Shown here: positions 10,470 to 19,943 of the stretch, piece after piece | How the letters are laid out: each line of letters starts with the position of its first letter | How positions within the stretch are numbered: position 1 is the stretch's first letter | Assembly (NCBI RefSeq): GCF_013394655.1 | Contig: NZ_CP053351.1 | Location: forward strand, 3,822,001 to 3,886,000 | Length of the DNA stretch: 64,000 nt | From: Winogradskyella schleiferi | Lineage (GTDB): Bacteria; Bacteroidota; Bacteroidia; Flavobacteriales; Flavobacteriaceae | Reading direction: 5' to 3' | Translations under genes and position numbers: made by a program | The notes under the pieces: model-generated | Told to the model about the DNA's origin: nothing | Seen by the model: only the letters and a program-made list of their open reading frames with translations | Databases searched by the model: none

Positions 10470-11777
10470 ATGATAGATAATTTTTTAACTATACTCCCAA
10501 ATCTAGCTATTGTACAAGACACAGTAGCTGCAACCACAAAAGACGTTGAAGATGCGGTAAGCGCAATAAACGGCGATTTAGGAATGCTTTGGATGTTACT
10601 TTCTGGTATCTTAGTATTCTTTATGCAAGCTGGTTTTACACTAGTGGAAACTGGAATGACGCGTTCTAAAAATGCTGCCAACATAGCAATGAAAAACTTG
10701 CTAGATATTTGTGTAGGATCTTTAACCTACTGGTTAGTCGGATACTCATTAATGTATGGCGACACTTCTAACGGATGGTTTTTCTGGAGCGGTTTAATGC
10801 AAGGTGAAGGCGCGGATTTATTCTTTCAAACTATGTTTGCCGCTACCGCTGCTACAATTGTTTCTGGAGCTATTGCTGGACGAACTAAATACTCAACATA
10901 CGTCATATTCTCAATTGTAATGACTGCCTTAATCTACCCAATCGCGGGCGGATGGCAGTGGCAAGGATCTGGATGGTTAACGAATCTAGGATTTATTGAT
11001 TTCGCTGGTTCTTCTATTGTACACTCTGTTGGTGGATGGGCTGCATTGGTCGCTGCCTTTATGGTCGGCCCAAGACTGGGTAAATATGTTGACGGAAAAG
11101 TAGTATCGATTCCTGGTCACAATCAAATTCTTGCAACCTTAGGGGTCTTTATTCTATGGTTAGGTTGGTTTGGTTTCAACGGTGGATCTCAACTAGCTTG
11201 GGGAGGCGCTGATGCCATCGGAGCTTCAAATGTTGTCTTGATTACAAATTTAGCAGCCGCAGCAGGTGGTTTAGGAGCATTAATAACCACTTGGATATGG
11301 TATGGAAAACCTAATCTACCACAAACTTTAAATGGCGCTTTGGCAGGACTAGTAAGTATTACAGCTGGTTGTGGAAACATGACTGCAGTTGGTGCCATTG
11401 TCGCAGGACTAATAGGTGGTATTATCGTGGTATTCTCAATTGAATTTATTGAAAAGAAATTAAAAATTGATGATGCCATTGGTGCTGCTTCTGTGCACGG
11501 TGTTGCTGGTGTTTGGGGAACTGTGGTTATTGGTCTTTGGGGAGTCGATGGAGATACAGGTATCGGACTTTTTAATGGCGGAGGAATTGCACAATTAGGC
11601 GTACAAGCATTAGGAAGCTTGGCTTATGCCGTTTGGGCCGTTGTACTATCTTTCATTGTTTTTAAGATATTGAAATCTACAATGGGACTTCGCGTTAGTA
11701 AAGAAGAAGAAGAAGTAGGTCTCGACCTTTCTGAACATGGCGAAATTGCCTATCCAGGAAAACGAGATAGAGGATAA
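10470..11777 (+). CDS. amtB: Ammonium transporter (Amt family), first copy
   Basis: An inner-membrane ammonium channel of 435 residues with the eleven hydrophobic segments typical of Amt. The twin pore histidines are in SSIVHSVGGWAA and in GAASVHGVAGVWGT. The N-terminus has an extra periplasmic stretch of about 35 residues before the first helix (GMLWMLLSGILVFF). The C-terminal cytoplasmic tail ends HGEIAYPG, resembling the tail that binds P-II proteins. It is cotranscribed with the porin and followed by a terminator at 11838. A second Amt gene lies 650 bases downstream with glnB. Confidence 0.96.
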   Translation: MIDNFLTILPNLAIVQDTVAATTKDVEDAVSAINGDLGMLWMLLSGILVFFMQAGFTLVETGMTRSKNAANIAMKNLLDICVGSLTYWLVGYSLMYGDTSNGWFFWSGLMQGEGADLFFQTMFAATAATIVSGAIAGRTKYSTYVIFSIVMTALIYPIAGGWQWQGSGWLTNLGFIDFAGSSIVHSVGGWAALVAAFMVGPRLGKYVDGKVVSIPGHNQILATLGVFILWLGWFGFNGGSQLAWGGADAIGASNVVLITNLAAAAGGLGALITTWIWYGKPNLPQTLNGALAGLVSITAGCGNMTAVGAIVAGLIGGIIVVFSIEFIEKKLKIDDAIGAASVHGVAGVWGTVVIGLWGVDGDTGIGLFNGGGIAQLGVQALGSLAYAVWAVVLSFIVFKILKSTMGLRVSKEEEEVGLDLSEHGEIAYPGKRDRG

Positions 11778-11837
11778 TCAGTAATTCTTTCATATAAATT
11801 CTAAAATTGATTATTGTATAATTTAGTTGTTAGAAAG

Positions 11838-11876
11838 AAAACCTTCGGAGCTTAAGTTCTGAAGGTTTTTGTTTTT
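11838..11876 (+). terminator. Intrinsic terminator after the first amt gene
   Basis: AAAACCTTC (11838-11846) pairs with GAAGGTTTT (11861-11869), followed by a T-rich run. It ends the porin-amt unit before the glnB promoter. The remaining bases of this 302-base gap hold the promoter described next and no further gene. Confidence 0.8.
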
Positions 11877-11904
11877 ACAAGCTTTTCAAAAAAAGGAATG
11901 TTTA

Positions 11905-12007
11905 GAATTTAAATCTAAATTTTATAGGGTATAAATTCAGAAATTCACAAAAATTACATTTTAACCCTATTTTTTTATAGGGTATAGGTTAATATTATAT
12001 AGATTTG
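11905..12007 (+). promoter_or_regulatory. Promoter of the glnB-amt operon, matching the porin-amt promoter
   Basis: A degenerate inverted repeat (about 11905-11938) and a better one (11956-11990, AACCCT...AGGGT) precede the -7 element TAGATTTG at 12000-12007. From the second repeat to the -7 element the sequence is nearly identical to the porin-amt promoter, including TTAATATTATA just before the -7 element. This is good evidence that one regulator controls both units, presumably in response to nitrogen supply. Confidence 0.65.
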
Positions 12008-12079
12008 AAGCGAATTAACCCATATTTAATTATCTAATAGCATTAGATATTAACTAAATTCTAACTAATCAATAATACA

Positions 12080-12418
12080 ATGAAAAAAATTGAAGCAATT
12101 ATTAGAAAATCAAAATTTTCTACAGTGAAAAATGCCCTTCATGAAGTTGGTGTAAACTTTTTCTCTTATTGGGATGTTACAGGACTCGGCAATGAAAAAG
12201 AAGGTCATGTCTACAGAGGCGTGTCTTATAGCACAAGTGACATACAAAGACGTTACTTATCAATAGTCGTTAATGACGATTTTGAAGAAGTAGCCATCAA
12301 AGCCATATTGGAGTCTGCATCTACGGGAGATGTTGGCGATGGTAAAGTCTTCGTATCCAATATTGAAGAATGCTATAGAATACGAACAGGAGAAAAAGGA
12401 GCACAAACTTTAAAATAA
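12080..12418 (+). CDS. glnB: P-II nitrogen regulatory protein
   Basis: A 112-residue P-II signal protein that senses ATP/ADP and 2-oxoglutarate and binds targets through its T-loop. The N-terminus MKKIEAIIRKSKF is typical. The T-loop carries Tyr45 and Tyr50 in HVYRGVSY; Tyr50 matches the uridylylated Tyr51 of Escherichia coli. The B-loop is TGDVGDGKVF and the C-terminal IRTGEKG is the C-loop. The second amt gene starts six bases after the stop, so the protein most likely regulates that channel directly (the GlnK role). Confidence 0.96.
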   Translation: MKKIEAIIRKSKFSTVKNALHEVGVNFFSYWDVTGLGNEKEGHVYRGVSYSTSDIQRRYLSIVVNDDFEEVAIKAILESASTGDVGDGKVFVSNIEECYRIRTGEKGAQTLK

Positions 12419-12423
12419 AACAC

Positions 12424-13656
12424 ATGGAATTATTAACTACAAATAATGTATGGATGATGATCTGTACAGCACTGGTTTTCTTTATGCACTTAGGATTTGC
12501 ATTTTTAGAAATTGGATTGACACGTCAAAAAAATACGCTTAACATTTTATTTAAAAATATATTTATAATTACCGTTGGCCTACTACTTTATGCCTTGGTA
12601 GGTTTCAACCTTATGTATCCAGGAGAATTCAACGGCTTTTTAGGATTCGCAGGTTTCGGTTTAGATTCGCCGCTAACGGCAGACGGCGCTTTAGATCTAA
12701 CTTATAACGAAGGTTATACGTATTGGACGGATTTCTTATTCCAAGGCATGTTCGCGGCCACTGCAGCAACAATCGTTTCTGGTGCCGTAGCAGAACGTAT
12801 GAAAATTGGGCCTTTTATGATTTTTACAGTAATTTATGTTGGATTGATTTATCCAATCGCAGGCTCATGGAAATGGGGAGGCGGATTTTTACAAACTTTA
12901 GAAACACCGTTTTATGACTTTGCAGGTTCTACATTAGTGCACTCTGTTGGTGGCTGGGCTGCTGTAGTTGCCGTTGCTCTTTTAGGGTCTAGAATTGGCA
13001 AATTTAAAGATGGCAAACCACAGGCTATTCCTGGCCATAATATCCCATTAGCTACTGCTGGCGTTATTATACTTTGGTTAGGATGGTTTGGATTTAATGG
13101 TGGATCGGTACTATCAGCTGATCCTGCATTGACGTCATTAACCTTAGTAACAACTTGTTTAGCTGCTGCAGCTGGTGGTGTGGTTGCTTCTCTAGTTTCT
13201 ACATTGAAGTATAAAAATTTAGATTTAACAATGTTTCTAAATGGTATATTAGGAGGTCTTGTTGGTATTACTGCTGGAGCAGATCAAATGAGCCCAACAG
13301 ATGCCATCATTATTGGTGCTGTTGCAGGCGTTATTATCGTATTTGCTGTCGCGTTAATTGATAAGATAAAATTAGATGATCCGGTTGGTGCCATTGCTGT
13401 GCATTTAGCCTGTGGTATTTGGGGAACTTTAGCCGTGGGCATCTTTGGTGCTTTAGCTAGTGGAGCACAATTTGTGAGTCAACTTATTGGTGTCGCTTCT
13501 TATGCTGGTTTATGCATCGTATCTTCGTTCTTAATCATATTCATCCTGAAAAAAGTAGTTGGTATCAGAGTTTCTGAACGTGAAGAGTTAGAAGGATTGG
13601 ATGCACACGAACATGGAATGGATGCTTATCCAGACTTTAGATTAAATGAACACTAA
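12424..13656 (+). CDS. amtB: Ammonium transporter (Amt family), second copy, coupled to P-II
   Basis: A 410-residue inner-membrane ammonium channel. The pore histidines are in STLVHSVGGWAA and IAVHLACGIWGT, and the C-terminal tail ends HEHGMDAYPDF. It lacks the long N-terminal extension of the first copy, beginning almost directly with the first membrane helix. It follows glnB by five bases, which is the classical glnK-amtB arrangement. It differs clearly from the first copy, so the two are not a recent duplication. Confidence 0.96.
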   Translation: MELLTTNNVWMMICTALVFFMHLGFAFLEIGLTRQKNTLNILFKNIFIITVGLLLYALVGFNLMYPGEFNGFLGFAGFGLDSPLTADGALDLTYNEGYTYWTDFLFQGMFAATAATIVSGAVAERMKIGPFMIFTVIYVGLIYPIAGSWKWGGGFLQTLETPFYDFAGSTLVHSVGGWAAVVAVALLGSRIGKFKDGKPQAIPGHNIPLATAGVIILWLGWFGFNGGSVLSADPALTSLTLVTTCLAAAAGGVVASLVSTLKYKNLDLTMFLNGILGGLVGITAGADQMSPTDAIIIGAVAGVIIVFAVALIDKIKLDDPVGAIAVHLACGIWGTLAVGIFGALASGAQFVSQLIGVASYAGLCIVSSFLIIFILKKVVGIRVSEREELEGLDAHEHGMDAYPDFRLNEH

Positions 13657-13700
13657 AAACTAAGAATTGTTAATTGTTGTTTAGATAACTAGTTGTTAGT

Positions 13701-13738
13701 AAAAACCCTTTGAGCTATTGCTTGAAGGGTTTTTTTTA
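13701..13738. terminator. Terminator after the glnB-amt operon
   Basis: AAAACCCTTT and GAAGGGTTTT pair around a short loop and are followed by a run of T. Downstream, to 13842, lie a GACCTGTCAGGTTT half-palindrome (from 13791) and a degenerate TTCCTGC-family palindrome (13817-13836), before the end of ppc. Confidence 0.8.
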
Positions 13739-13842
13739 GCTATAAAAACTAGTTCTGTTTTTAGTTAAATAAGGTTTTTTTTAAAACAAAAGACCTGTCA
13801 GGTTTATATAAATTAGATTCCTGCCTTCATAGGAATAACAAA

Positions 13843-16425
13843 TTAAGCCGAATTACGACTAGCATTGATATTACCAAACAATGAACGGGTTACCATACTT
13901 TCAAAAATCTTCATTTGGGCATCGTTTGATTTGACACCAGATTTTTCAAGCTCTTGAATTTTCTTCAATGCATATTGCTGAATGGTTAACAATGGCAATA
14001 CAATGGATTCCCTAACCGCAATGGACGCTTTGCCTGCTGGTTCTTCCTCCATTAATTCTTTATATCCTGTTAACTTTAATATTAAACGCTTTGAAGTTTC
14101 ATATTCGTTATAAATTATGGTCCAAAATTCTCCATACTCAGGATCTTCTGCCATATATCTTGTTAAATCAAAGAAGGATTTGGACAAGGACATCATACTA
14201 TTTTCAATGAGTGTCTTAAAGAAGTCTGAAGTTTTAAATAAGTTTTGCACTTTTTCGAATTCGCCGGAATCTTCATAATGTTTCAAGGCTGTTCCCACTC
14301 CGAAAAAACCTGGTACGTTTTGTTTCAACTGACTCCAAGACCCAACAAATGGAATGGCTCTTAAATCTTCGAAAACTAAACCTTCAGATTTACCTCGCTT
14401 AGATGGACGACTACCAATATTGGTTTTTGCATAATACTTTAAGGTACTCATATGTTCCAAATAGGGAATAAATTTTGAATGTGCCTTGAAATCTGAATAG
14501 GCTTTGTAACTGCGTTTAGACAAATCTGTCATTACTTCCCTATTTTCATCCGACATGGTCAAATTTTTGTCGCTTATACTATTTCCAATTCCAGAACTTA
14601 TTAACTGTTCCAGATTATATTGGGACGATTCTAAAGTTCCGAAATTAGAACTTATGGTTTGTCCCTGTATGGTCAACTGCACTTCCTCATCTTCTATCGT
14701 TGGCCCTAAAGAGGCATAGAAATTATGGGTTTTTCCACCGCCACGTGCAGGTGGTCCGCCACGTCCATCGAAGAAAATCACTTTTACATTGTATTTTCTA
14801 GATACTGTAGTCAGTGCTTCTTTTGCTTTAAATATCGCCCAATTAGCCATTAAATACCCACCATCTTTTGTGCCATCACTAAAACCAAGCATTATCGTCT
14901 GCTTATTTCCCCTTGACTTTAAATGTGCTGCGTATTCTGGATTCGTATATAATTCCTCCATCACGGTAGGTGCATTTTCCAAATCCGTTATCGTTTCAAA
15001 AAGGGGCCCAATATCTACGGTTAAATCTTCTTGAAATGCCACTAACTTCAACATGGCAAATAATTGCATGACGTTGAGCGTGGTTTGGTTGTTACTTATA
15101 ATATAACGGTTTGCTGCCTTTTCACCATTAGTTTCCTGAATGGTTTTAATAGCTATCATTGTATTTAAAGCCTTTAAAGTTTCATCATCTTTAATTAAAG
15201 ACAAATCGACCTTTCCTTCAACCTTGGATAAAATCTGAACTTGTTCTTTTTCTGATAAATCGTGATAATTCTTTGGAAAAATAGCGCTTCCACTTTCAAT
15301 TAAAGCGTCTACCATATCATTAAAAAACTGGTTGTGTTTTCTGCTATCTTGACGAATATCTAAATTCGCAAAATGAAATCCAAATAGGTGTGTTTTATTG
15401 ATTAAACTATTTATCTCATCCAAATAAAGTGACTGATGCTTATCAATAATAACCTGTTTTACCGCTTTTAATTCAGATATAAAATAATCCAACGTTAAGT
15501 CGGAAGGTTCATTAGTAATGATATTATAAAGTTCACGCTCCAAATTCATCATGCGGTCCTCCACTCCAGTAAATGTCAACTTTCGTTTTAATTGTCTGAC
15601 ATTTCTGTAATAATTCTTAATAATTGAAAGTCGCAATCTACCAGCAACTTTTAAGGTAATTTCTGGTGTTACAAATGGGTTTCCATCTCTATCTCCACCT
15701 GGCCAGAATCCAATATTTATGATATCGTTATCAATTTGCTTACCATCAAATATATTCTGCTGTATATAATCGAAAATCGTACCAAATGATTTATAAAACA
15801 CATTTTCCAGATACCATATTAAACTCACGGCTTCATCAAAAGGTGATGGTTTATTTTGTTTATAAAATGGTGTTTTTCCCAATTGTGCTAATAAATCATT
15901 GATTCTCAACAAATCATTTTCACGAATGGCTTCGGTTAAATCTGTAATAATTCCTAGTACAGAACCTGGATAAAATTGTGTTGGATGCGCCGTCAAAACG
16001 ATTCGCACTTTAAATTCTTCGAGATATTTCTGTAGCGTATCGAGTTTGTTTTCTGCCGTTGTGGATTCTTTCAGACTTCGCAACGTCCCAATTCCATCCA
16101 TATTATTTACGATAGGAAAAGCTGCATCCTCAATAGCGTCAAACAAAACTACTTGTCTTTCTATATATTGAATAAATCGAAACAACAAATTAATCTGACT
16201 TTCAGGCGAGCGTCTTGCTTGATATTTCTTAAAAAATGATTCCACTATAGCCGTGGGATTTTCTTTATTAGCAAATCCTTTTTGACAAGTCTCGTGAAAT
16301 AATGGTAATAATGCTCCTGTTTTCGTGATGCTATCAAACGGCAAAGTCATAAATATACTATTGTATATCTGATATTTTGACATTACGTTTTGATTGAATC
16401 TTGTAAGCTTTGGTTGTGTAGGCAT
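13843..16425 (-). CDS. ppc: Phosphoenolpyruvate carboxylase
   Basis: Carboxylates PEP to oxaloacetate, refilling the TCA cycle. The 860-residue product carries the catalytic His motif as TAHPTQ (TAHPTE in enterobacteria), GGDRDGNPFV, the lysine segment GFSDGTKDGG, DGRGGPPARGGG in place of the usual HGRGG loop, and SRPSKRG. It ends INASRNSA, comparable to the conserved C-terminal RNTG. These variants suit the divergent Bacteroidota branch. The start at 16425 is kept, although a Met at residue 15 is possible. Its ATG is five bases past the leuB stop, so it appears to be the last gene of the leucine operon. Confidence 0.9.
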   Translation of the reverse strand: MPTQPKLTRFNQNVMSKYQIYNSIFMTLPFDSITKTGALLPLFHETCQKGFANKENPTAIVESFFKKYQARRSPESQINLLFRFIQYIERQVVLFDAIEDAAFPIVNNMDGIGTLRSLKESTTAENKLDTLQKYLEEFKVRIVLTAHPTQFYPGSVLGIITDLTEAIRENDLLRINDLLAQLGKTPFYKQNKPSPFDEAVSLIWYLENVFYKSFGTIFDYIQQNIFDGKQIDNDIINIGFWPGGDRDGNPFVTPEITLKVAGRLRLSIIKNYYRNVRQLKRKLTFTGVEDRMMNLERELYNIITNEPSDLTLDYFISELKAVKQVIIDKHQSLYLDEINSLINKTHLFGFHFANLDIRQDSRKHNQFFNDMVDALIESGSAIFPKNYHDLSEKEQVQILSKVEGKVDLSLIKDDETLKALNTMIAIKTIQETNGEKAANRYIISNNQTTLNVMQLFAMLKLVAFQEDLTVDIGPLFETITDLENAPTVMEELYTNPEYAAHLKSRGNKQTIMLGFSDGTKDGGYLMANWAIFKAKEALTTVSRKYNVKVIFFDGRGGPPARGGGKTHNFYASLGPTIEDEEVQLTIQGQTISSNFGTLESSQYNLEQLISSGIGNSISDKNLTMSDENREVMTDLSKRSYKAYSDFKAHSKFIPYLEHMSTLKYYAKTNIGSRPSKRGKSEGLVFEDLRAIPFVGSWSQLKQNVPGFFGVGTALKHYEDSGEFEKVQNLFKTSDFFKTLIENSMMSLSKSFFDLTRYMAEDPEYGEFWTIIYNEYETSKRLILKLTGYKELMEEEPAGKASIAVRESIVLPLLTIQQYALKKIQELEKSGVKSNDAQMKIFESMVTRSLFGNINASRNSA

Positions 16426-16430
16426 ATAAT

Positions 16431-17549
16431 TTATATGATTGTTGATTGTCCTAAATGGATATTAGTGAAATTCATGTTGGTGTCGTCAGGATTATTGATA
16501 AAATCTTCAATAAACTCGCCGACTTTCCCTGTAGTGATGTTATCGTATTTTGTATTTATATCTGGCGTAGAAATATTCAGCTTTAACGATTTATCAACGC
16601 CTTGTCTTACCAAGTCAGCTTCAGCAAATAAACCAAAATGGTCTAATAATAGCGCTGCAGATAATATAGAGGCTACCGGATTAGCAATTCCTTTTCCTGT
16701 AGCTTGTGGAAATGAACCATGAATAGGTTCAAACATCGCATATTTGTCTCCAACTGATGCCGAAGCCAAAAGACCAATGGAACCTCCAATAACGCTAGCT
16801 TCATCGCTAATAATATCACCAAACAAATTCTCTGTTAAAATCACATCGAACTGTTTAGGGTTTAATATCATTTGCATGGCCGCATTATCTACAAATAAGA
16901 AATCTAATGTTACGTCCTTATAGTTATCTGCAATTTCAGTTACCACTTTTCTCCAAAGTCTCGACGTCTCCAAAACATTGGCTTTGTCAACCAAAGTTAC
17001 TTTGCGTCTTCTGGTTTGCGCCGCTTTAAAGGCTAAATGTGAAATTCGTTCAATCTCCTCACGTGAATATTCACATAAATCTGAAGCCACATTTCCATCG
17101 TCACTTAATTGTTTTTCTCCGAAGTAGATTCCACCAGTCAGTTCGCGATAAATACTAATATCTGTGCCTTTAATAATATGCTTTTTTAATGGCGATTTAT
17201 CCAACAGCGCTTCATAAGCTTTTACGGGTCTAATATTAGCAAAAAGACCTAATTCTTTTCTCAACTTAAGCAATCCTTGTTCTGGTCGTATTTTCGCAGA
17301 AGGATCGTTATCATATTTTGGATGACCAATAGAACCAAATAAAATAGCATCCGTAGAACGACACAAATCTAAGGTTTCCTCTGGCAACGGATCATTGTGC
17401 TTATCTATGGCTATAGCACCAACATCGGCATTGGTAAACTTAAAATTATGATTGAATTCTGAAGCAATCGCTTTTAGAACTTTTACGGCTTGGCAGGTCA
17501 CCTCTGGACCGATACCATCACCTGGCAAAACTGCAATGTTTAATTTCAT
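16431..17549 (-). CDS. leuB: 3-isopropylmalate dehydrogenase
   Basis: Oxidises and decarboxylates 3-isopropylmalate with NAD in leucine synthesis. The product has 372 residues. Motifs include the N-terminal LPGDGIGPEV, the substrate-contacting DKANVLETSRLW, the metal-binding GDIISDEAS and the NAD-binding EPIHGSFPQATGKG. It follows leuD at a distance of 157 bases that hold a repeat-like element (17580-17699), and is followed almost immediately by ppc. Confidence 0.97.
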   Translation of the reverse strand: MKLNIAVLPGDGIGPEVTCQAVKVLKAIASEFNHNFKFTNADVGAIAIDKHNDPLPEETLDLCRSTDAILFGSIGHPKYDNDPSAKIRPEQGLLKLRKELGLFANIRPVKAYEALLDKSPLKKHIIKGTDISIYRELTGGIYFGEKQLSDDGNVASDLCEYSREEIERISHLAFKAAQTRRRKVTLVDKANVLETSRLWRKVVTEIADNYKDVTLDFLFVDNAAMQMILNPKQFDVILTENLFGDIISDEASVIGGSIGLLASASVGDKYAMFEPIHGSFPQATGKGIANPVASILSAALLLDHFGLFAEADLVRQGVDKSLKLNISTPDINTKYDNITTGKVGEFIEDFINNPDDTNMNFTNIHLGQSTII

Positions 17550-17579
17550 CGAAAAAACTTTTCGTTATTATTTTTTATG

Positions 17580-17699
17580 GCGTTACTTTTTGCATATACC
17601 TTTCAATTGCAATAAAACCTAAAAAGATTGCAAAAAGTCAGGCTATCCGCTATATCTCTGACGAAAAATGTCAGAGGATGTCGCTTCTATCCTTAACGC
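17580..17699. repeat. Repeat-like element with terminal inverted repeats between leuD and leuB
   Basis: GCGTTA at 17580-17585 and TAACGC at 17694-17699 form inverted ends. Inside them, CTTTTTGCA (17586-17594) pairs with TGCAAAAAG (17629-17637), and CTCTGAC (17656-17662) pairs with GTCAGAG (17670-17676). The arrangement of nested hairpins resembles REP or MITE-type intergenic elements. It occupies most of the gap inside the leu operon. Confidence 0.5.
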
Positions 17700-17706
17700 A
17701 GTTCAA

Positions 17707-18297
17707 TTAATATATTTTTTGGGCTTCAAAAGCCTCAATTTGTTCTTTATTATTTACAAGATAATCAATATCATCGTAACCATTGATCATACAGGTCTTT
17801 TTATAGGCATCAATTTCGAAATTCTCAGATAATTCGGAATTCTTTACAGAAATCGTTTGTTTTTCGAGATCAACCACTAATTCTGTATTTGGATTGGACA
17901 CTATTTGTTCAAATAAGTCACTTAGAAATTCTTTTGAAACCTGCACTGGTAACAAACCATTATTGAGCGCATTGCCTTTAAAAATGTCTGCAAAAAAACT
18001 AGACACCACGACTTTAAATCCAAAATCTGTAATGGCCCAAGCCGCATGTTCCCTACTCGATCCACAACCGAAATTATCGCCAGCAACTAAAATACTTCCC
18101 GAATATTTTGAATCGTTCAAAACGAAATCAGAATTAACGGTTCCATCTTTATGATATCTCCAGTCCCTAAAAACATTGTCACCAAATCCTTTTCTGTCCG
18201 TGGCTTTTAAAAAACGTGCTGGTATTATTTGGTCTGTATCCACATTCTCTATGTTTAGAGGAATGGCTCTAGATTGTAATTTTGTGAATTTTTCCAT
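17707..18297 (-). CDS. leuD: 3-isopropylmalate dehydratase, small subunit
   Basis: The small subunit of isopropylmalate isomerase, which works with LeuC. The start at 18297 ([11 protein letters not shown]) gives 196 residues, the normal length. An upstream in-frame start would add residues encoded by the palindromic repeat just before the gene and is rejected. The swivel-domain motif [13 protein letters not shown] is intact, and so is [12 protein letters not shown] near the N-terminus. The gene lies between leuC and leuB on the minus strand, with hairpins in both gaps. Confidence 0.96.
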   Translation of the reverse strand: MEKFTKLQSRAIPLNIENVDTDQIIPARFLKATDRKGFGDNVFRDWRYHKDGTVNSDFVLNDSKYSGSILVAGDNFGCGSSREHAAWAITDFGFKVVVSSFFADIFKGNALNNGLLPVQVSKEFLSDLFEQIVSNPNTELVVDLEKQTISVKNSELSENFEIDAYKKTCMINGYDDIDYLVNNKEQIEAFEAQKIY

Positions 18298-18302
18298 GAT
18301 AC

Positions 18303-18332
18303 TTCCTGCGCCTGCATGTCGGCAGACAGGAA
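18303..18332. repeat. Compound palindrome before leuD
   Basis: TTCCTG...CCTGC pairs imperfectly with GGCAG...CAGGAA around ATGTC. It ends five bases from the leuD start codon and seems to be a longer, degenerate member of the TTCCTGC palindrome family. Confidence 0.6.
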
Positions 18333-18454
18333 AGCAGTTCCGAAAGTATTCGGAATCCACTGTCCTATTTTTAATTAAACTTTTTTATTCTTTTATTCAT
18401 ACCTATAAGGTTTAGATACTAAATCAAGTTCAGCACAGGCCTCGCAGCATATAC

Positions 18455-18495
18455 GTTTAGCCTTCAAAAGTTGTTGAAACCTTTGAGGGCTAAAC
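18455..18495. repeat. Hairpin in the leuC-leuD gap
   Basis: GTTTAGCCTTCAAAAG (18455-18470) pairs with CTTTGAGGGCTAAAC (18481-18495), apart from one wobble and one bulge. On the minus strand it lies directly after leuC, where it could stabilise or attenuate the message before leuD. Confidence 0.6.
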
Positions 18496-18500
18496 ATTCT

Positions 18501-19889
18501 TTAATTCAATTGTTTAGTAATATCAACTATTTTTCCTTCTACCGCAGTTGCCGCAGCAACCAAAGGACTGGCTAATATTGTTCTGGATCCTTGGCCTTGG
18601 CGACCTTCAAAATTTCTATTTGAGGTAGAAACACAATATTCTCCTTCTGGAATCTTATCATCATTCATAGCCAAACATGCCGAACAACCTGGTTGACGCA
18701 ACTCAAACCCTGCGTCATCAAACACCGTTTTTAAGCCTTCTTCTATAATTTGGGCTTCAACTTGCTTACTTCCTGGCACTAACCAAGCCGTAACATTTTC
18801 AGCCTTCTTTTTACCTTTTATGTAATTTGCTGCCACTCTAAAATCTTCAATTCTAGAATTGGTGCAACTTCCTATAAACACAAAATTAATGAGCTTATTG
18901 ATTAAGCTTTCTCCAGCTTCAAAATTCATATAAGCCAATGATTTTTTAAATGATGGATTCTCATCAACCGGAATGTTTTCAGAAATTTTAATTCCCATTC
19001 CAGGATTCGTTCCGTAGGTAATCATCGGTTCTATATCCTCGGCATCAAAACTATATTCCTTATCAAATTGTGCGCCTTCATCCGTTGGCAAGGTTTTCCA
19101 ATAGGCCACTTTCTTATCAAAATCGTCACCTTGCGGCGCAAATTTTCGTCCTTTTACGTATTCAAAAGTGGTGTCGTCTGGGGCAATCATGCCGCCTCGT
19201 GCTCCCATTTCAATACTCATATTACAAACCGTCATTCTACCTTCCATACTCATGTCCTCGAACACATTTCCTGCATATTCACAGAAATAACCTGTACCTG
19301 AATTGGTTCCTAGTTTTGAAATGATATAAAGAATGACATCTTTTGGTAACACACCATTCTTTAATTTCCCATTAACGGAAACTCTTAAGCTTTTTGGTTT
19401 TGTAAGCAACAAGCATTGGCTTGCAAAGACTTGTGCGACCTGACTTGTGCCAATGCCGAATGCAATGGTTCCGAAGGCACCATGTGTTGACGTGTGACTA
19501 TCTCCACAGACCATGGTTAAGCCTGGTTGCGTCACTCCTAACTCAGGAGCCATCACATGGACAATTCCATTATATTTATGTCCTAACTCATATAATGTAA
19601 TATTGTTTTTTTTACAGTTTTCAGAAAGTTGCTCTAACTGTTTTCTAGAAAGCGCATCTCTAATGGGCTGATCTTGATTTAAAGTTGGTGTATTATGATC
19701 TGCCGTTGCCACAATTTGGTCAGGCCTGAAAACAGGAATTCCGCGATCTTCCAATTCATTGAAAGCTTGCGGACTTGTAACTTCGTGTATTAAATGTTTA
19801 TCAATATATAGAATCTGAGGCCCATTTTCTATGGTGCTGACCACGTGTGAATCCCAGACTTTATCGAATAGTGTTTTTTTTGTTGTCAT
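18501..19889 (-). CDS. leuC: 3-isopropylmalate dehydratase, large subunit
   Basis: The aconitase-type large subunit holding the 4Fe-4S cluster that isomerises 2- to 3-isopropylmalate. The start at 19889 ([13 protein letters not shown]) gives 462 residues. A longer in-frame start is rejected because its extra residues (RLPLSRKIN) are encoded by a palindromic repeat. Cluster ligands are in [12 protein letters not shown] and in [10 protein letters not shown], and [13 protein letters not shown] is the substrate-site segment. leuA precedes it and leuD follows. Confidence 0.97.
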   Translation of the reverse strand: MTTKKTLFDKVWDSHVVSTIENGPQILYIDKHLIHEVTSPQAFNELEDRGIPVFRPDQIVATADHNTPTLNQDQPIRDALSRKQLEQLSENCKKNNITLYELGHKYNGIVHVMAPELGVTQPGLTMVCGDSHTSTHGAFGTIAFGIGTSQVAQVFASQCLLLTKPKSLRVSVNGKLKNGVLPKDVILYIISKLGTNSGTGYFCEYAGNVFEDMSMEGRMTVCNMSIEMGARGGMIAPDDTTFEYVKGRKFAPQGDDFDKKVAYWKTLPTDEGAQFDKEYSFDAEDIEPMITYGTNPGMGIKISENIPVDENPSFKKSLAYMNFEAGESLINKLINFVFIGSCTNSRIEDFRVAANYIKGKKKAENVTAWLVPGSKQVEAQIIEEGLKTVFDDAGFELRQPGCSACLAMNDDKIPEGEYCVSTSNRNFEGRQGQGSRTILASPLVAAATAVEGKIVDITKQLN

Positions 19890-19898
19890 ATTTATTTT

Positions 19899-19910
19899 CC
19901 GCGAAAGCGG
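19899..19910. repeat. Short palindrome before leuC
   Basis: CCGC and GCGG flank GAAA, nine bases upstream of the leuC start on the minus strand. It looks like a shortened member of the TTCCTGC-GAAA-GCAGGAA family, again at an intra-operon gene start. Confidence 0.6.
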
Positions 19911-19943
19911 TAATCTCATTTTTACTAAAGGCTCGTTGATGAA

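Noticed and set aside
18298..18360. N-terminal extension of LeuD
   Set aside because: The extra residues are encoded by a palindromic repeat; the ATG at 18297 gives the normal length and N-terminus.
19890..19919. N-terminal extension of LeuC
   Set aside because: Ten residues encoded by a short palindrome precede the usual [10 protein letters not shown] start.
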